64,000 nt of DNA from Plasmodium malariae (taxonomy: Eukaryota; Apicomplexa; Aconoidasida; Haemosporida; Plasmodiidae), in the NCBI RefSeq assembly GCF_900090045.1, contig NC_041788.1, forward strand, positions 2,661,501-2,725,500, in the 5' to 3' direction. The notes under the pieces were generated by a model. The model did no database searches. It had not been told where the DNA came from and worked only from the letters and a program-made list of their open reading frames with translations. Shown in pieces: positions 1 to 11,406 of the stretch. The first letter of the stretch is position 1; each line of letters opens with the position of its first letter. The translations under genes and the position numbers were made by a program.

Positions 1-60
1 CACACGTAGTACTTGAGCACGCAGGCATATATACGGATATACATACACACATATACATAC

Positions 61-103
<43 letters not shown>

Positions 104-1086
104 CATATATGTATATACATGTGCTTGCGTGAAGTGATATACATCAACTCTATCCTACCCAACCTTCATCCTTTAATCCTTTTTTTTAAGAATTCTTATA
201 TGCCTATTACAAAGGAAACATACGAGGAGAGATGTAACAGAACAAAGCAAAATTCGCCTCTAAAGAAGCTTGACTTTTCTATACAACCATTTATAGGGTT
301 AATTCGAATGCTCTACATTTCCTCTGTTGAACGAACATAACAAGCATGTACATGCATATGCACATGCGGGCATATATATATGCATGTATGTATGTATGTA
401 TGCATGTATGTATGCATGTATGTATGTATGTATGTATGCATGTATGTATGTATGTATGTATGCATGTATGTATGCATGTATGTATGCATGTATGTATGTA
501 TGTATGTATGCATGTGTGTATGTATGTATGTATGTATACATGTATGTATGTATGCATGTATGCATGTATGTATGTATGTATGAATGTATGTATCCATGTG
601 TATATATATATCTGTATGCGCAAGTACAATTTTTCCCCTTAGGTACAGAAAGATCGTATTTGACGACTATTTTTTTTTTATGCATAAGTCTTTCCAAAGT
701 GAGTTTCCTCCCCCTTCAAAAAAAAAAAAAACAAAATTGCATCTTTTTATTTTGTTCTACGTTGTTTTAATTTATTTTATTTTGTTCTACATTGTTTTAA
801 TTTATTTTATTTTGTTTCATTTCTTTTTGTTTTAAGTAATTTTTTTTTTTTTTTCTTATTTTTTTCTTGATAGATTTCACCACTGTTTCGAGCGAGAGTG
901 CATTCTACGTTGATTATAGAGGTAGCACCATATAAAGAGAAAAATGAGATATTCATATAAGAACGAGGAGTAATATTGTGTTATTTAGAGTTACCTTAAG
1001 GGCGTATCTTTTTTCTTTTTTCTTTCTTTTTCATATTCTTTCCATCTTTTATTCCTTTTTCTTCTTTTTTTTTTTTTTTTTTCATC
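1..1086. other. Intergenic, simple-sequence rich
   Basis: No gene seen. It holds an (AT)n run at about 63-101, a tetranucleotide minisatellite at about 380-600, and several poly(T)/poly(A) tracts. The open frames through the ATGT repeat (CMYV- or HTYI-type peptides on either strand) are consequences of the repeat. The first exon of the next gene starts at the right end, directly after an 18-20 nt T tract. Confidence 0.7.
380..600. repeat. TATG/CATG tetranucleotide minisatellite
   Basis: Imperfect tandem array of ATGT units in which a CATG variant interrupts every second to fourth unit. The ordered interspersion of variants suggests an array that expands in blocks larger than 4 bp. Non-coding. 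Confidence 0.9.
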
Positions 1087-2747
1087 ATGGTAGGCATCGA
1101 AATATGCATCAAAATAGATGACAAAAAAAGTATGATAGAGCTGGAGCAGGTAACATAAAAAGTAGGTAGAAACACAAACATTAATGTATATGCACAAAAA
1201 GAAGAAATTATTATTTTACATTTTCTCGATACGAATTTATAGACAGCGGACAGCAATTTCTATCAGTTGGCTAGGAATCATCTTAACTTTTTAATCGTAA
1301 TATTGTTTTTTGAAACGTAGAAAATGTGCGCATATTCAGCTTATGCAGGTGCATACACTGTCATTGCATACATTACACCGATACACCCACTAACTGCTTC
1401 CTCTTCAGAACGATATGAAACTTCCCCTAGTCATCAGAAGAAACTTCTATTACAAGAAAATGAATTTATCAGACGATTTAGCCAAATGGGCAGGTTATGA
1501 GGTATAAATATAAGAATCGAATTTGTTTTACTTTCTTTAAAGAATTAATTTTTGTTTTTTTTTTTTTTTTACATGTACATGGAAATGTGCTTTCAGTAGC
1601 GCTTTCCCTGCGATAAGAACAGGAAGCCGCAGTTTGTTATATGCATATACAAATGCATATTAGCATGTATACATTAACGTGTACATATTAACATGCATGC
1701 ATAAATGTGTACATATTAGCATGTATACATTAACGCGTACATATTAACATGTATGCATAAACGTGTACGTATTAACATGTATGCATAAACGTGTACGTAT
1801 TAACATGTATGCATAAACGTGTACGTATTAACATGAATCTATTAACACGTGTAATGTTGTTGCATATATGTTTGCATGCATATGCGTACGTGTATATTTA
1901 ATGGCAGATATACCTGAAGAACGAAACGCACACCATTGTCTGTATAATATTTAGGAGAACATGTAAGAACAAAAACGAAAAAAAAAGTAAATTGTATGAA
2001 CATGATCAAATTTACACTTGAACATACGTTCTCATATTAAAAAAAAAAAAAAAAAAAATCAGATATCCCCCCCCTCCTCGATAAAAGGCAAGATATATAC
2101 GTCACCTTTAGGATGTCCCACCAAAGTCAACAGGGTTATATTATATTATTTATTTTGTTTTTTCATTTTATTTTATTTACTTTTCCGTTCTACGGTTTCG
2201 TAAGGCGGCAGAGATGAACATTTGACAAGGGCTATACTTTGGTTGAAATTATCACTAACGTTATGCTTGTGTAGTCATATGTGTGTAGTTACGCGTGTGT
2301 GCATGGATATATATGTTTGCCTGTTTACATATTAACACAATTTTACCCACTAATTTTAGAGTTTGATGTAACGGATAAGCATCTGTTCGATGAAGTATAT
2401 GTTGTTGCAAATTCGATCACCCCCAACGATGTCCATAATACCTAGTACTGCACAGACAAATGAATTTCCACACGTACATGTGTGTGGATATATATATATA
2501 TGCATATATGTACTTCCTTTTGCTCATTTATTTGCTTCTACTACATGCAATCACACCATTTAATGTAACGATTTGGATATACGAAAAAAAGAGATACCAT
2601 ATAGTAAAGAGGGAAAATTATTTTTCCTTTATCAAGAAACGTATACCTTTATGAAAATTTATTGCTCCCTTTTTTTTTTTTTTTTTTTCAATTAATTTTT
2701 CCTGTCAAATTAAATATCCTGTCTGGTTCATAACCTTATGCACGGTT

Positions 2748-2782
<35 letters not shown>

Positions 2783-5418
2783 CTCTCTGTATCAGTTATG
2801 CCAATTTGATCCAAGTGCAAGTGGACGCATTAATATATAGCCCCGAGATTTACGAATTTTTTGAGACCTCCATAAAAATAAAAGTACGAACAAGAGGAAA
2901 AACACATGGTGCAATTAAGCCCGAATTTTCGTTTTTGCAAATTTGTGCTATTCATTAGTGTGTACATATACGTGTGCATTCGTTCGTTTGTCCCAGCCGT
3001 CCTACTTTGACTACATAAAGATGTTTTTGAAGTCTATGTTAATAATTCTGAAAGAGGGGGATGTGGTCATCAGTTCAGGTGCGGCAAAAGAGCAGTAGAT
3101 TCATTGTACTTCTGTGATGTAGTATCCTTCACTCACATTTGTCATATTGCTTCTAGACCTGCTTCATCCTCTGCTTCATCCTCTGCTTCTTCCCCTACTC
3201 CTTTCCCCGCTTCTTATATCACTACGCATCATACTTGAATGTCTCTTTTTCGTTAGATATACTGAACTTCTTAGGAGAAGATACGAAGGTGGAAAGGAAC
3301 CTCGAGTACCTGCTGAACGTTATCCTGAATCAAATTTCGGGTAAAGGGCAACCTGTATTGTTGTAGTCTTCCTTTTTGCATCTGTCTTTTCGCTTCTTTC
3401 ACGTCATTTTATTTTGCCTCATTTAGTTTCACTGCATATGACTGCATCTTTCTTCCATTTCATTCATTCGTTCATTCATTTATACATTTATTAATTTATT
3501 TATTTATTCATCCATTTATACATTTATTAATTTATTTATTTATTCATCTATTTATTCATCCATTTATTCATCCTATTATTCATTCATTTATTTATTCATC
3601 CATTTATTTATACATCCATTTATTTATACAACCATTTATTCATCCTTTTATTCATTCATTTATTTTTTATTTTTTTTTTTTCTCTTGACAGGTGTTAATC
3701 TGCTGGATACGCACAAGAGCGAAAGGACAAAAGTTAATAGACTTCTGCACCGTCTGTCTGAGTACTTGATATTCTGTTTGGATGCGGGATTCTTATGTAA
3801 GTACTGTGCTGCTAATTAGCGGCTAGTTGAGCGGTATCTGTACGTATGTTCACATGACTGTATTGACTTATCACATTGTACGAATAATTTCACTTTAATT
3901 GCTCCTTCTATTTGGGTACCACGCACAAAGAAGTACGCGCACACGTACATGCACATACTTATACACATACATGTAAACATACACATATTTATACACATAC
4001 ACAACCATGCGTACCCACATCGTCCACTTGTACATTAAAGAAAAAAAAAAATTTCCAAAATTTCCAAAATTTCATCCTGAACTTCCTAGCGCACAAATAC
4101 AACATTGCGGACCTAATAAACGGGGCTATTGCGATTAGCAGGGATAACAAGATGGTTTGAAAAGAAAAAAAAGAGGGTGTTCACCCTCATGCGTTACTGT
4201 TTGTATGTTTCGATATTCATTTGCCCATTTATGTTCCCATTTATCTGAACCTTCACGTACTTACGTGAGAACTGCTACACAACCCCGACTTGATGCCATT
4301 TATATTTGCAGGCGATGGACAACATTATCAGCTTTTTCTTGCACGTACGAGAGAAGGATTACGTGAAGGGGTACGAGAGCAGTTGTCTAGAGTTACTACA
4401 AGAAAATGATAATTTGGATATAGAGTTAGGGTCATTGCTTGATAGCAATAATTATAGTGTAAATGATTTTTTCCTTTTTTATTTACATCAGTGTGGTTAC
4501 ATAAACAAATATTTCTGTTACAAAAATGATGATAATTATAAAAAAATAATAGCATATATTTTAAAATATGGAATAAATATAAAAATAAAAAAAAAAATTT
4601 GCAAAAATTTATTAGTCTTTTCCAATGATTACAAGAATAAATATTATGCTCTAATGAATTCAATCATTTCGTTTTTAAGTAATAACTCAGACCATAAAAA
4701 TTTGTGTCAATTGATTTTGAGTACCTTAATAAATATAACAAATGAAAATAATAAATTAAAAGAGTGCTTATTAAAATTAAATATAAGTATGATAAGTAAT
4801 TTTTTAATATTATCAAATGATTATGATATAATAAATAAAATAGTATTGTTATATATAAACCTGAGTAAAGAAGAATATATGTGCGAAGACATAATAAATA
4901 ATGGATTGCTTATAAATTTTGTCGATATACTTTTCAATATATATCACATAGATATAAGATTAAAAAAGGATATATGTATAAATATATTATGTATTTTGGG
5001 CCAATTCTTTAATTATAAAAAATATTACATATTCATATTAAATCATTATATTGGATTAGTTGATGTAGCTATTTATATATACCAAACAACAGACAGCTTT
5101 TATTTTGATAAAATTAAATTAATTTTTTTTTTTAAACAGCTTGTTCAATATTCTTATATATTAAAAGATCAAGTATGTAAACATTTATGTCCTTTAATAA
5201 TTAAAGAAATTTATTTATTTCAAAATAATGATTTTATTTATTCCTCCTTAAATTTATTTGATGTCTTATGTGACTACAAAATTAATTGCTTATATCTTCA
5301 TACTATGCAAATATTACCATTATTCCATTTTATAAAATCGATCAATATTATTGATTTGTACAAAAAGGTAATTAAACTTGAGGATAAGGTTAAGAAGAAC
5401 CTTAAAATTGTTACATGA
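1087..5418 (+). CDS. Ten-exon armadillo-like conserved protein, function unknown
   Basis: Built from exons 1087-1149, 1409-1501, 1908-1986, 2360-2444, 2796-2883, 2997-3078, 3257-3340, 3692-3796, 4090-4154 and 4312-5418. Every junction has GT/AG and the phases add up to one frame of about 616 residues. The start (MVGIEICIKIDD) directly follows a T tract; there is no better upstream ATG. No catalytic motif is visible. The last exon (about 370 residues) is a run of Leu/Ile/Asn-rich helices (for example LSTLINITNENNKLKECL, VLLYINLSKEEY, ILCILGQFFNY) that resembles ARM/HEAT-type solenoids, so a scaffold or chaperone-like adaptor is plausible, but I do not recognise the family. Early exons are more GC-rich than the last. 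The 3' end is uncertain: exon 10 may splice at 5367/5368 into an exon at 5509 (see findings). Exons 3-4 are the least certain junction. Confidence 0.72.
1650..1856. repeat. About 26-bp tandem repeat inside intron 2
   Basis: Successive copies of a unit like GTACATATTAACATGTATGC followed by ATAAAC. Copies in the middle are nearly identical and the edges are diverged. It lies within the second intron of the armadillo-like gene. Confidence 0.8.
3465..3668. repeat. ATTCATTTATTTATACA-type repeat inside intron 7
   Basis: Degenerate 4-bp based array (TTCA/TTTA/TACA units) in the intron between the exons ending at 3340 and starting at 3692. It is followed by the usual poly(T) and an AG acceptor. Confidence 0.8.
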
Positions 5419-6105
5419 GGAGTAGGCAGTCTGGAAGCACCACGATACAGCGCTGCACAGTGCGGTGTGGGAGATAGCCCTCTAATGATTGATATTTATG
5501 AAATGTAGGTGATAATGGACCGCTTGCCAAACGACCTTTACACCTTCTCCGTTCGATGGGCATTCACTCGAATTTCTTCACGGCAACAATGACAGGTTCG
5601 TTCTGTAATAAGAAATTGTATAAATTGAGCTCGTGTGTGTATGTGTGCCTATGCATGTTTATGTATAATTACTCATTTGGTTTTAAAAAAAAAAAAAAAA
5701 AAAAAAAAATTTCATGCACAGACGAAAATGTTTACATTCGTTTTCTCTTCCCTATTCTGCAGATACTCAAATGGGTAAACTTCATTCCCGTTTAACCAAC
5801 GGGCGATTTTTAAAAAGTGCCTTACCTACAGATTTAAAGGAAAAAAAAAAAAAAAAAAAAAAAAAAAATGACAATGGTGGGTGAAAGAAATGGTATAAAA
5901 TAGTGGAGTATGGCATAGTAAATCATGATATGGTGGAATATAACAAAAAGGAGTGCATCATAATAAAGCATGGAATGAAAATGCATAAAGCAGGATTGAT
6001 TCAACTTTCTCGTAAGGAGTAACCCTTCCTTCCTCCTTTCTTTGCAAAAGTTCTTCACATTTCCCACTCCCCCCCCCTTTTGCAATTTTTTTCCGTTTCA
6101 TTTTC
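5419..6105. other. Convergent 3' region with unassigned exon-like patches
   Basis: Lies between the plus-strand armadillo-like gene and a minus-strand small gene. Two patches have coding-like composition, about 5509-5592 and 5763-5830, each preceded by an AG and possibly belonging to an alternative 3' end of the upstream gene. A patch at about 5995-6080 could encode, on the minus strand, an extra exon of the small gene. The rest is poly(A)/poly(T). Confidence 0.5.
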
Positions 6106-6501
6106 TCACAACTTTATATTATTATGTGTACTTACATCTCTGAAATCGCAAATATATTTGAACAAATTCCACATGAGATAAATATAAACAGATACAAATG
6201 TCAAAGGGACAAAAAATAAATAAAAAATTTCCACCTTAGAAAAGTACTTTAATGCACTTATTTTCTCTTCATCTTTTTCTTCTGCATTACAATTTTTTTG
6301 GACAATTTCTTTTTTTAAATCATTACTTTTTGATGTTTTCCATGTTTTCGATGTTTTCAACGTTTTCGATGTTTTCAACGTTTTCGATGTTTTCAACGTT
6401 TTCGATGTTTTCAACGTTTTCAACGTTTTGAGTGTTTTAAAGTTCGTAAAAAAAAAGACACTGTGTTTTTTAAAAAAATTTGAACAAAAAAATTTAATCA
6501 T
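6106..6501 (-). CDS. Small one-TM protein with KTLKTS repeat
   Basis: Open frame of about 131 residues starting MIKFFCSNFFKKHSVFFF, a basic and hydrophobic N terminus that could be a signal or organelle-targeting peptide. Then comes a Lys/Thr repeat (TLKTSK units, about residues 23-48), a charged stretch, and one clear TM segment (YLFFVPLTFVSVYIYLMW) near the C terminus. The unspliced end is at 6106, but a strong donor (GATGTAAGT) at 6136/6135 could remove the last ten residues and join a downstream minus-strand exon near 6080. I do not recognise the family. The real start could also lie in an undetected upstream exon. Confidence 0.45.
   Translation of the reverse strand: MIKFFCSNFFKKHSVFFFTNFKTLKTLKTLKTSKTLKTSKTLKTSKTLKTSKTWKTSKSNDLKKEIVQKNCNAEEKDEEKISALKYFSKVEIFYLFFVPLTFVSVYIYLMWNLFKYICDFRDVSTHNNIKL
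6335..6432 (-). repeat. 24-bp coding repeat (TLKTSK)
   Basis: Alternating 12-mers (minus strand AAAACGTTG/AAAACATCG type) give TLKTSK in the chosen frame. A second frame gives NVENIEN-like peptide that stays open over most of the array, so the frame choice rests on the flanking sequence and the TM segment. Confidence 0.8.
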
Positions 6502-6766
6502 TTTTAAGGGAGGAGAAGAACGATGTGAGAAAAAAAAAAAAAAAAAAAAAAAAATATAAATATAAAAAAATAAAAAAAGGTGCCAACATGGGAGAGACAA
6601 CGTACAAATGGGAGTTAATATTGACAAACAGAAAAATGGCAGCAAATGTATAAGCAAATACATTTATGTACGTATGTACGTATGTACGTGTACATGTATG
6701 TATAAACGTATACACCGTAATAACATAAAAGGCACGCCGCAAAATGCAAAATTGTGGAACTCCCTA
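6502..6766. other. Short intergenic gap
   Basis: Contains a poly(A) tract (about 6530-6554) and a TACGTATG-type repeat (about 6665-6710). On the minus strand a hydrophobic open frame overlaps the right edge (see findings). Confidence 0.5.
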
Positions 6767-8087
6767 TTAAGGCATAAACAAATTTTGAAATTTTTTTCTT
6801 CTTATCAAGTGATCTGCGCAATGAAAGAGAAAAAAAAAAAAAAAAAAATAAGTAAATAAATAATAAAAATAATCAAAAATAATCAAACGAATAATAAACA
6901 AACGAATAATCAAACGAATAATCAAACGAATAATCAAACGAATAATCAAACGAATAATCAAACGAATAATCAAACGAATAATCAAACGAGTAAATTATCA
7001 AACAGATAATAAGGACGATATATCAATTTCGGAATACGATTGGAAGGTGCACAAATTTTTTCTTTTTTTTCGCTTGCATAAAACTACCTTTAAGATCTAT
7101 TTTTCTGTTGGGTGTGTTATCCTTTGTTTCGTTGCATATCACGTTTAAGCTGTGCCCCTACAAAAAAAAAAAAAAAAAAAATATAAAAAAAAGAGAAGCA
7201 AAATGAAGCAGGGCAAAACAAAACAAACCAAAGTAGAACTTTTACTTAGCACTGCAAAAACAAGCGGCATATAACTAAAAAGGAGCAAAAAATGTTTATG
7301 CACGAGAAAAAAAAAAAAAAAAATTAATATCCTTTTTCATACACCCGTTTTCTCATTTACTCATTTGTGAATTAATTTTATGTATTATGTTTATTTTTTT
7401 TTTTTTTTTTCTTTCATTACTTCCTTTAGTTTATTATATGCTGAATGTATCTTTTCAAACATTTTTTTCCACGTGTTTATGCTATAAGCATTTACAATTT
7501 TTTTCGTTATAGGGCAGTAAATATTCGCAGTCATATCTTTGTTCTCAATTATTTGATTGTTATAAATATCGAGGGTTATTCCGTTTTTACAAATATCGTT
7601 GGAATAAAACTACATAAGAAAAAAAGGGGAAATAAATCAAAAAAAAGAGATATAATTACTCCATCTTTTGCAAGATATGCTAGCGTTTTTCGTCATTCTT
7701 TGTTATTTTTTGTCAGTGTTTGTAACTTTTTATCATTTTGATCATTTTTGCCATTTTTATCATTTTTATCATTTTTGTCATTTTTATCATTTTTGTCATT
7801 TTTATCATTTTTGTCATTTTTATCACTTTTGTCATTATTTTGTCATTTTTTGTCATTTTTTGTCATTTTTTGTCTTTTTTCGTTGTTTTTCCATTTGCTC
7901 TATCTTAATTTTTATTTTATTTTATTTTATTTTTTTTTTTGGTACCTCAAAAAACCCATAGAGCAACTTTGAAACATCTTCTTCGTTAATTGGGAAATTT
8001 TGAAAATTGTTCTTTATCTCCCTGAAGAGGGTAATTAAAGGGTGTCATGAAGGTACATGCATATGTGTAATTATGTAAATGAATATA

Positions 8088-8122
<35 letters not shown>

Positions 8123-8650
8123 TTGCCCCTTCAGTCATTTTTGTTATTCTCTTACTCCGTTTTGGTGTAAAAGGGCATTTGCACATCATCTTGAAGGAAG
8201 AAGTCTGTAAAGAGTATGAACAATTAAAATATATTAAATACGTTTATTTAAAAAAAAAAAAAAAAAAAAAAGGACATACTTCCTTGCTTACATTCACTGT
8301 TGATTTCAAAAGACGCAGCGTTTACTCTTTCTATTGATCTATTTGAGAAAAATAAATAAATAAAAAATAATAGTATACATAAATATAAGTCCAAGTGGAT
8401 TAGTAGAACATGGATGCATATAAAGGAACGGGATTTTCATCTCATTAAAATGAAAAAAAAAAGTGGTTACACAAAACTTTCCTGCCTACTTATACAAAGG
8501 TAATAAAGGCACCGCTAAATTTTGAAAAAAGAAATAGGTTAATAAAAATAAAGCATACGAACTGAATGTACCTTGGGACCTTTTAAAAAAAAAAAAAAAA
8601 AATTAAAAAATAAAAGTGTGCTTAAATATACTTGTAAAACTGATGTAAGG

Positions 8651-8687
<37 letters not shown>

Positions 8688-10070
8688 GCAAAAGAAAAAA
8701 AGAAATTAAATACATATAATGCATATGTATGCACATATGTATAACATATAGCTACTTTTTTTTTACCGACATTACCTGTTGTTTATATTTTTTTGCTTTG
8801 CCCAGTATTTTATTATTCTATTAATAATGGTTATTCGTTCATCAATATTACAAATTGATGAAACAAATTTTGTGTTTACTATTGCTACTGTGTTGTTTAT
8901 ACTAATATCACATATATTATTTTCTCCTTTATATATTTTAGCTATAGGAACGGATGCCTTAATAATATTAACTGTTAAAGAAGGGTATATTAAATTAATT
9001 GCACTTTTTATTACTTTTAATATGTACAAATATGAATTTTTGTCTTCGCAATTTTCCACAACTATGCAACAGTCAATGTCTGAGTTTCTTATCCTTTAAA
9101 AATGGGAGAAGCATAAATAAACGTATGTGTGTACGCACACGAGCATGTGAGTATGCATAGGAAAAATGGTTACATAAAAACGCACACACGAACAAATGAT
9201 CAAACAAATGGGCGAACAAAAGTGTAAACAAAGGTGCGAACAAAAGTATATTCAAACGTATGAACAAAAGTGTATTCAAACGTATGAACAAAAGTATATT
9301 CAAACGTATGAACAAAAGTATATTCAAACGTATGAACACATGACTTGTTAAGGTAAGAATAACTTGTTCTTCCTTAATTTAGGCCCAGCTAGCCAAAATT
9401 ATCAATTTTTTTTTTTTTTTCTTTTTCTACAATTTCGTGACTTCTTAATTTTACAATTTCTCAAAATTTCAGTTAATGGTTACCATATATTATTCTCACA
9501 CGATCCAACGAAATAAATTTTGCCCTTCAAATTTGGCATGATTGCACTTCTTAATAAAAAATAAATTTCTTCCTTTTTTTGATTAATAAAGCAATTTTCT
9601 GTTAACTTTTTATGAATATCTAAAATTTCTTTTTTCAAATTTCCTTGATTTAAAAAATCATTCGTTAAGTGAATTTTGTTAGTTTTTTTATATTTGGCTG
9701 ACATAGAGTCCTCAAAAGATGAAAAATCTCTACTGCATATGTAACAACTATTCGGTTTTTTCTGTTTAAGAATTAGACTTCTAATGCCTTTTTTCTCATA
9801 AATTCTTTCAGTGAGCGCTTTCGCTATAGTGAGGCAATACTGTTTATCATTTAATTTTATTATCTTGCTCTTTTCATAAACAGCAACGTTTTTATTTGTA
9901 CTATCATTTCTTTTGAATTGGTTATAATAATAAGTGTTACTATCTATTCTTTTTAATAAGAAATGGAATAAGCATTTCTTTTTCTCTTGTTTTTGAATAA
10001 AATTGCTTTTTATGCAACATGGTGTTCTTAAACATACATTAAAGTGCCTACCTCTAAGAAGGCCTTCCAT
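6767..10070 (-). CDS. Cid1/TUTase-type terminal nucleotidyltransferase
   Basis: Adds nucleotides to RNA 3' ends (poly(U) or poly(A)) if active. Exons on the minus strand: 10070-9484, 9093-8776, 8579-8490, 8338-8292, 8204-8156, 8021-7946, 7609-7421, 7157-7088 and 6813-6767; phases agree throughout and give about 490 residues. Exon 1 ends in the G-S motif (FVGSCENNIW) and exon 2 opens with IRNSDIDCCIVV, so the catalytic motif spans the splice junction: Gly189-Ser190 with Asp201 and Asp203, and the third Asp at about 258 in NICDISINNT. This is followed by the family's IIKYWAKQKNIN helix. Exon 3 (GTFSSYALFLLTYFFFQ) and exon 6 (SKLLYGFFE) match the PAP/25A-associated region. No RNA-binding domain is seen. 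The nucleotide preference cannot be read by eye. The N-terminal 180 residues are not conserved-looking and could carry targeting information. The last exon is the weakest. Confidence 0.85.
6879..6992. repeat. 12-bp tandem repeat inside last intron
   Basis: About nine copies of AATAATCAAACG, nearly perfect, between the last two exons of the nucleotidyltransferase. On the minus strand it reads LIIRLIIR in an open frame, which is a repeat artefact. Confidence 0.85.
7738..7880. repeat. 9-bp TTTTTATCA/TTTTTGTCA repeat in intron
   Basis: Alternating 9-mers between exons 6 and 7 of the minus-strand nucleotidyltransferase. Because the unit is a multiple of three, long FYHFCH-type open frames appear on the plus strand; they are not genes. 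Confidence 0.85.
9225..9342. repeat. 24-bp repeat in intron 1
   Basis: Four to five copies of a unit built from AACAAAAGTATATTCAAACG plus TATG, within the first intron of the nucleotidyltransferase gene. Confidence 0.8.
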
Positions 10071-11406
10071 TTTTGTTCAACAAGACCCTATTTTGTGTTT
10101 CCCTCATTGTTGTATCTAGCATGTCGTGGCGAGTGTATATATATACACAGTATATGCACAACACAACCTATTTACAATACAACGTATGTACAGTACAATG
10201 TATGCACGTAATACACACGTTGCGAATTTACTAAAACGCATTTAATTATTTTCCACTTTCCAAAACTTACGACGTTCTACGTTTTCAAATATATATTTAT
10301 ATAGACTGAATTATGAATGATGAAGAAACATTTTTTTTTTTTTTTTTTTTTTCTTTTTTAGCATAAATTTGTTTATTGCTATTCTATGTTATATATCCTT
10401 ATAATTGTATATACGTAACTGTTCAATATTTTTTTCTCCATAATAAAATGGAAACAATAATGTTGAAACTAATTCAAACGCATTTAATTCAAATGTAGAA
10501 ATTTTGAAGTGTATAAATATAGATTATAACCCACGAAAATTAAGATTAACAAAAACAAACCAACGACGTTAAACAGATAAAGCATAACATTAAAAAAAAA
10601 AAAAAAAAAAAAAAATTATGAACAGGGCATATTTTAACATTCTTCGATTTACCCTGTATATGTACAGAAAAAAAAAAAAAAAAATATACCTGCAATAAGA
10701 AAAGAAGGAAGATATAAAAAGGAAAAGAAAAATGAGAAGTTCAACTGCCCAATAACTATTACAATAAGTGTCCCAGTAATCTATTCTTAAAGAACTTATC
10801 TCAAAAAGAAACTAAAACTACGAAGTGCTTGCAATTTTAACACATGCTCCAAGTGCCAGCTTTACTTTGTGTTTATATGTTCTTTACTTATGTCATATAA
10901 GAAATACCGTACGTGCGAATTGTACCATTAACAATTGTGAGTGTAAATAAAATACTTAAAAAACAAAAATTGATTTTTATCATTTCTCCTTTGAAATGAT
11001 TTTTTACGTAAGGCTTAATATATTTTTTTATCAACATGGATTTTGCTTAAAGAAAATATTTGTATTTTTTCAAAGGAAAAAGGGAAAAAAAAAGAAAAAT
11101 TAATTATAACGAAATGGAAACATTTCTTAATGCTGGTAACAAAATCGCGGGGATTTTGCAAAACAAAAAATGTGTATATATACATATATTATGTATATGT
11201 GCAGGACAAATATTCGCAGGTACATGACATTTAAGAAATAATAAAATTACGGTGGAACAGTGACAAGTGTAAATAGCACATGTATTACTAAACATAAAAA
11301 TATTAGAGAGTTGTTAAAAAAGGGAAGCATTATGTGTTCAATTAGAAGAAATTATGGGCATATTTGGGAAATCCATTTTGTCTTAAAGTACTGTATATAT
11401 GTATGT
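10071..11406. other. Intergenic, probable promoter of the nucleotidyltransferase
   Basis: Lies upstream of one minus-strand gene and downstream of another. It holds several poly(A)/poly(T) tracts (for example about 10330-10352, 10591-10615 and 10669-10684) but no open frame of coding character. No RNA gene recognised. Confidence 0.6.

Noticed and set aside
291..697. Several overlapping open frames on both strands over the ATGT minisatellite
   Set aside because: Peptides of CMYV/HTYI type follow directly from the 4-bp repeat and there is no coding signal outside it.
7668..7972. FYHFCHFYHF open frame
   Set aside because: It lies in a 9-bp repeat within an intron of the minus-strand nucleotidyltransferase.
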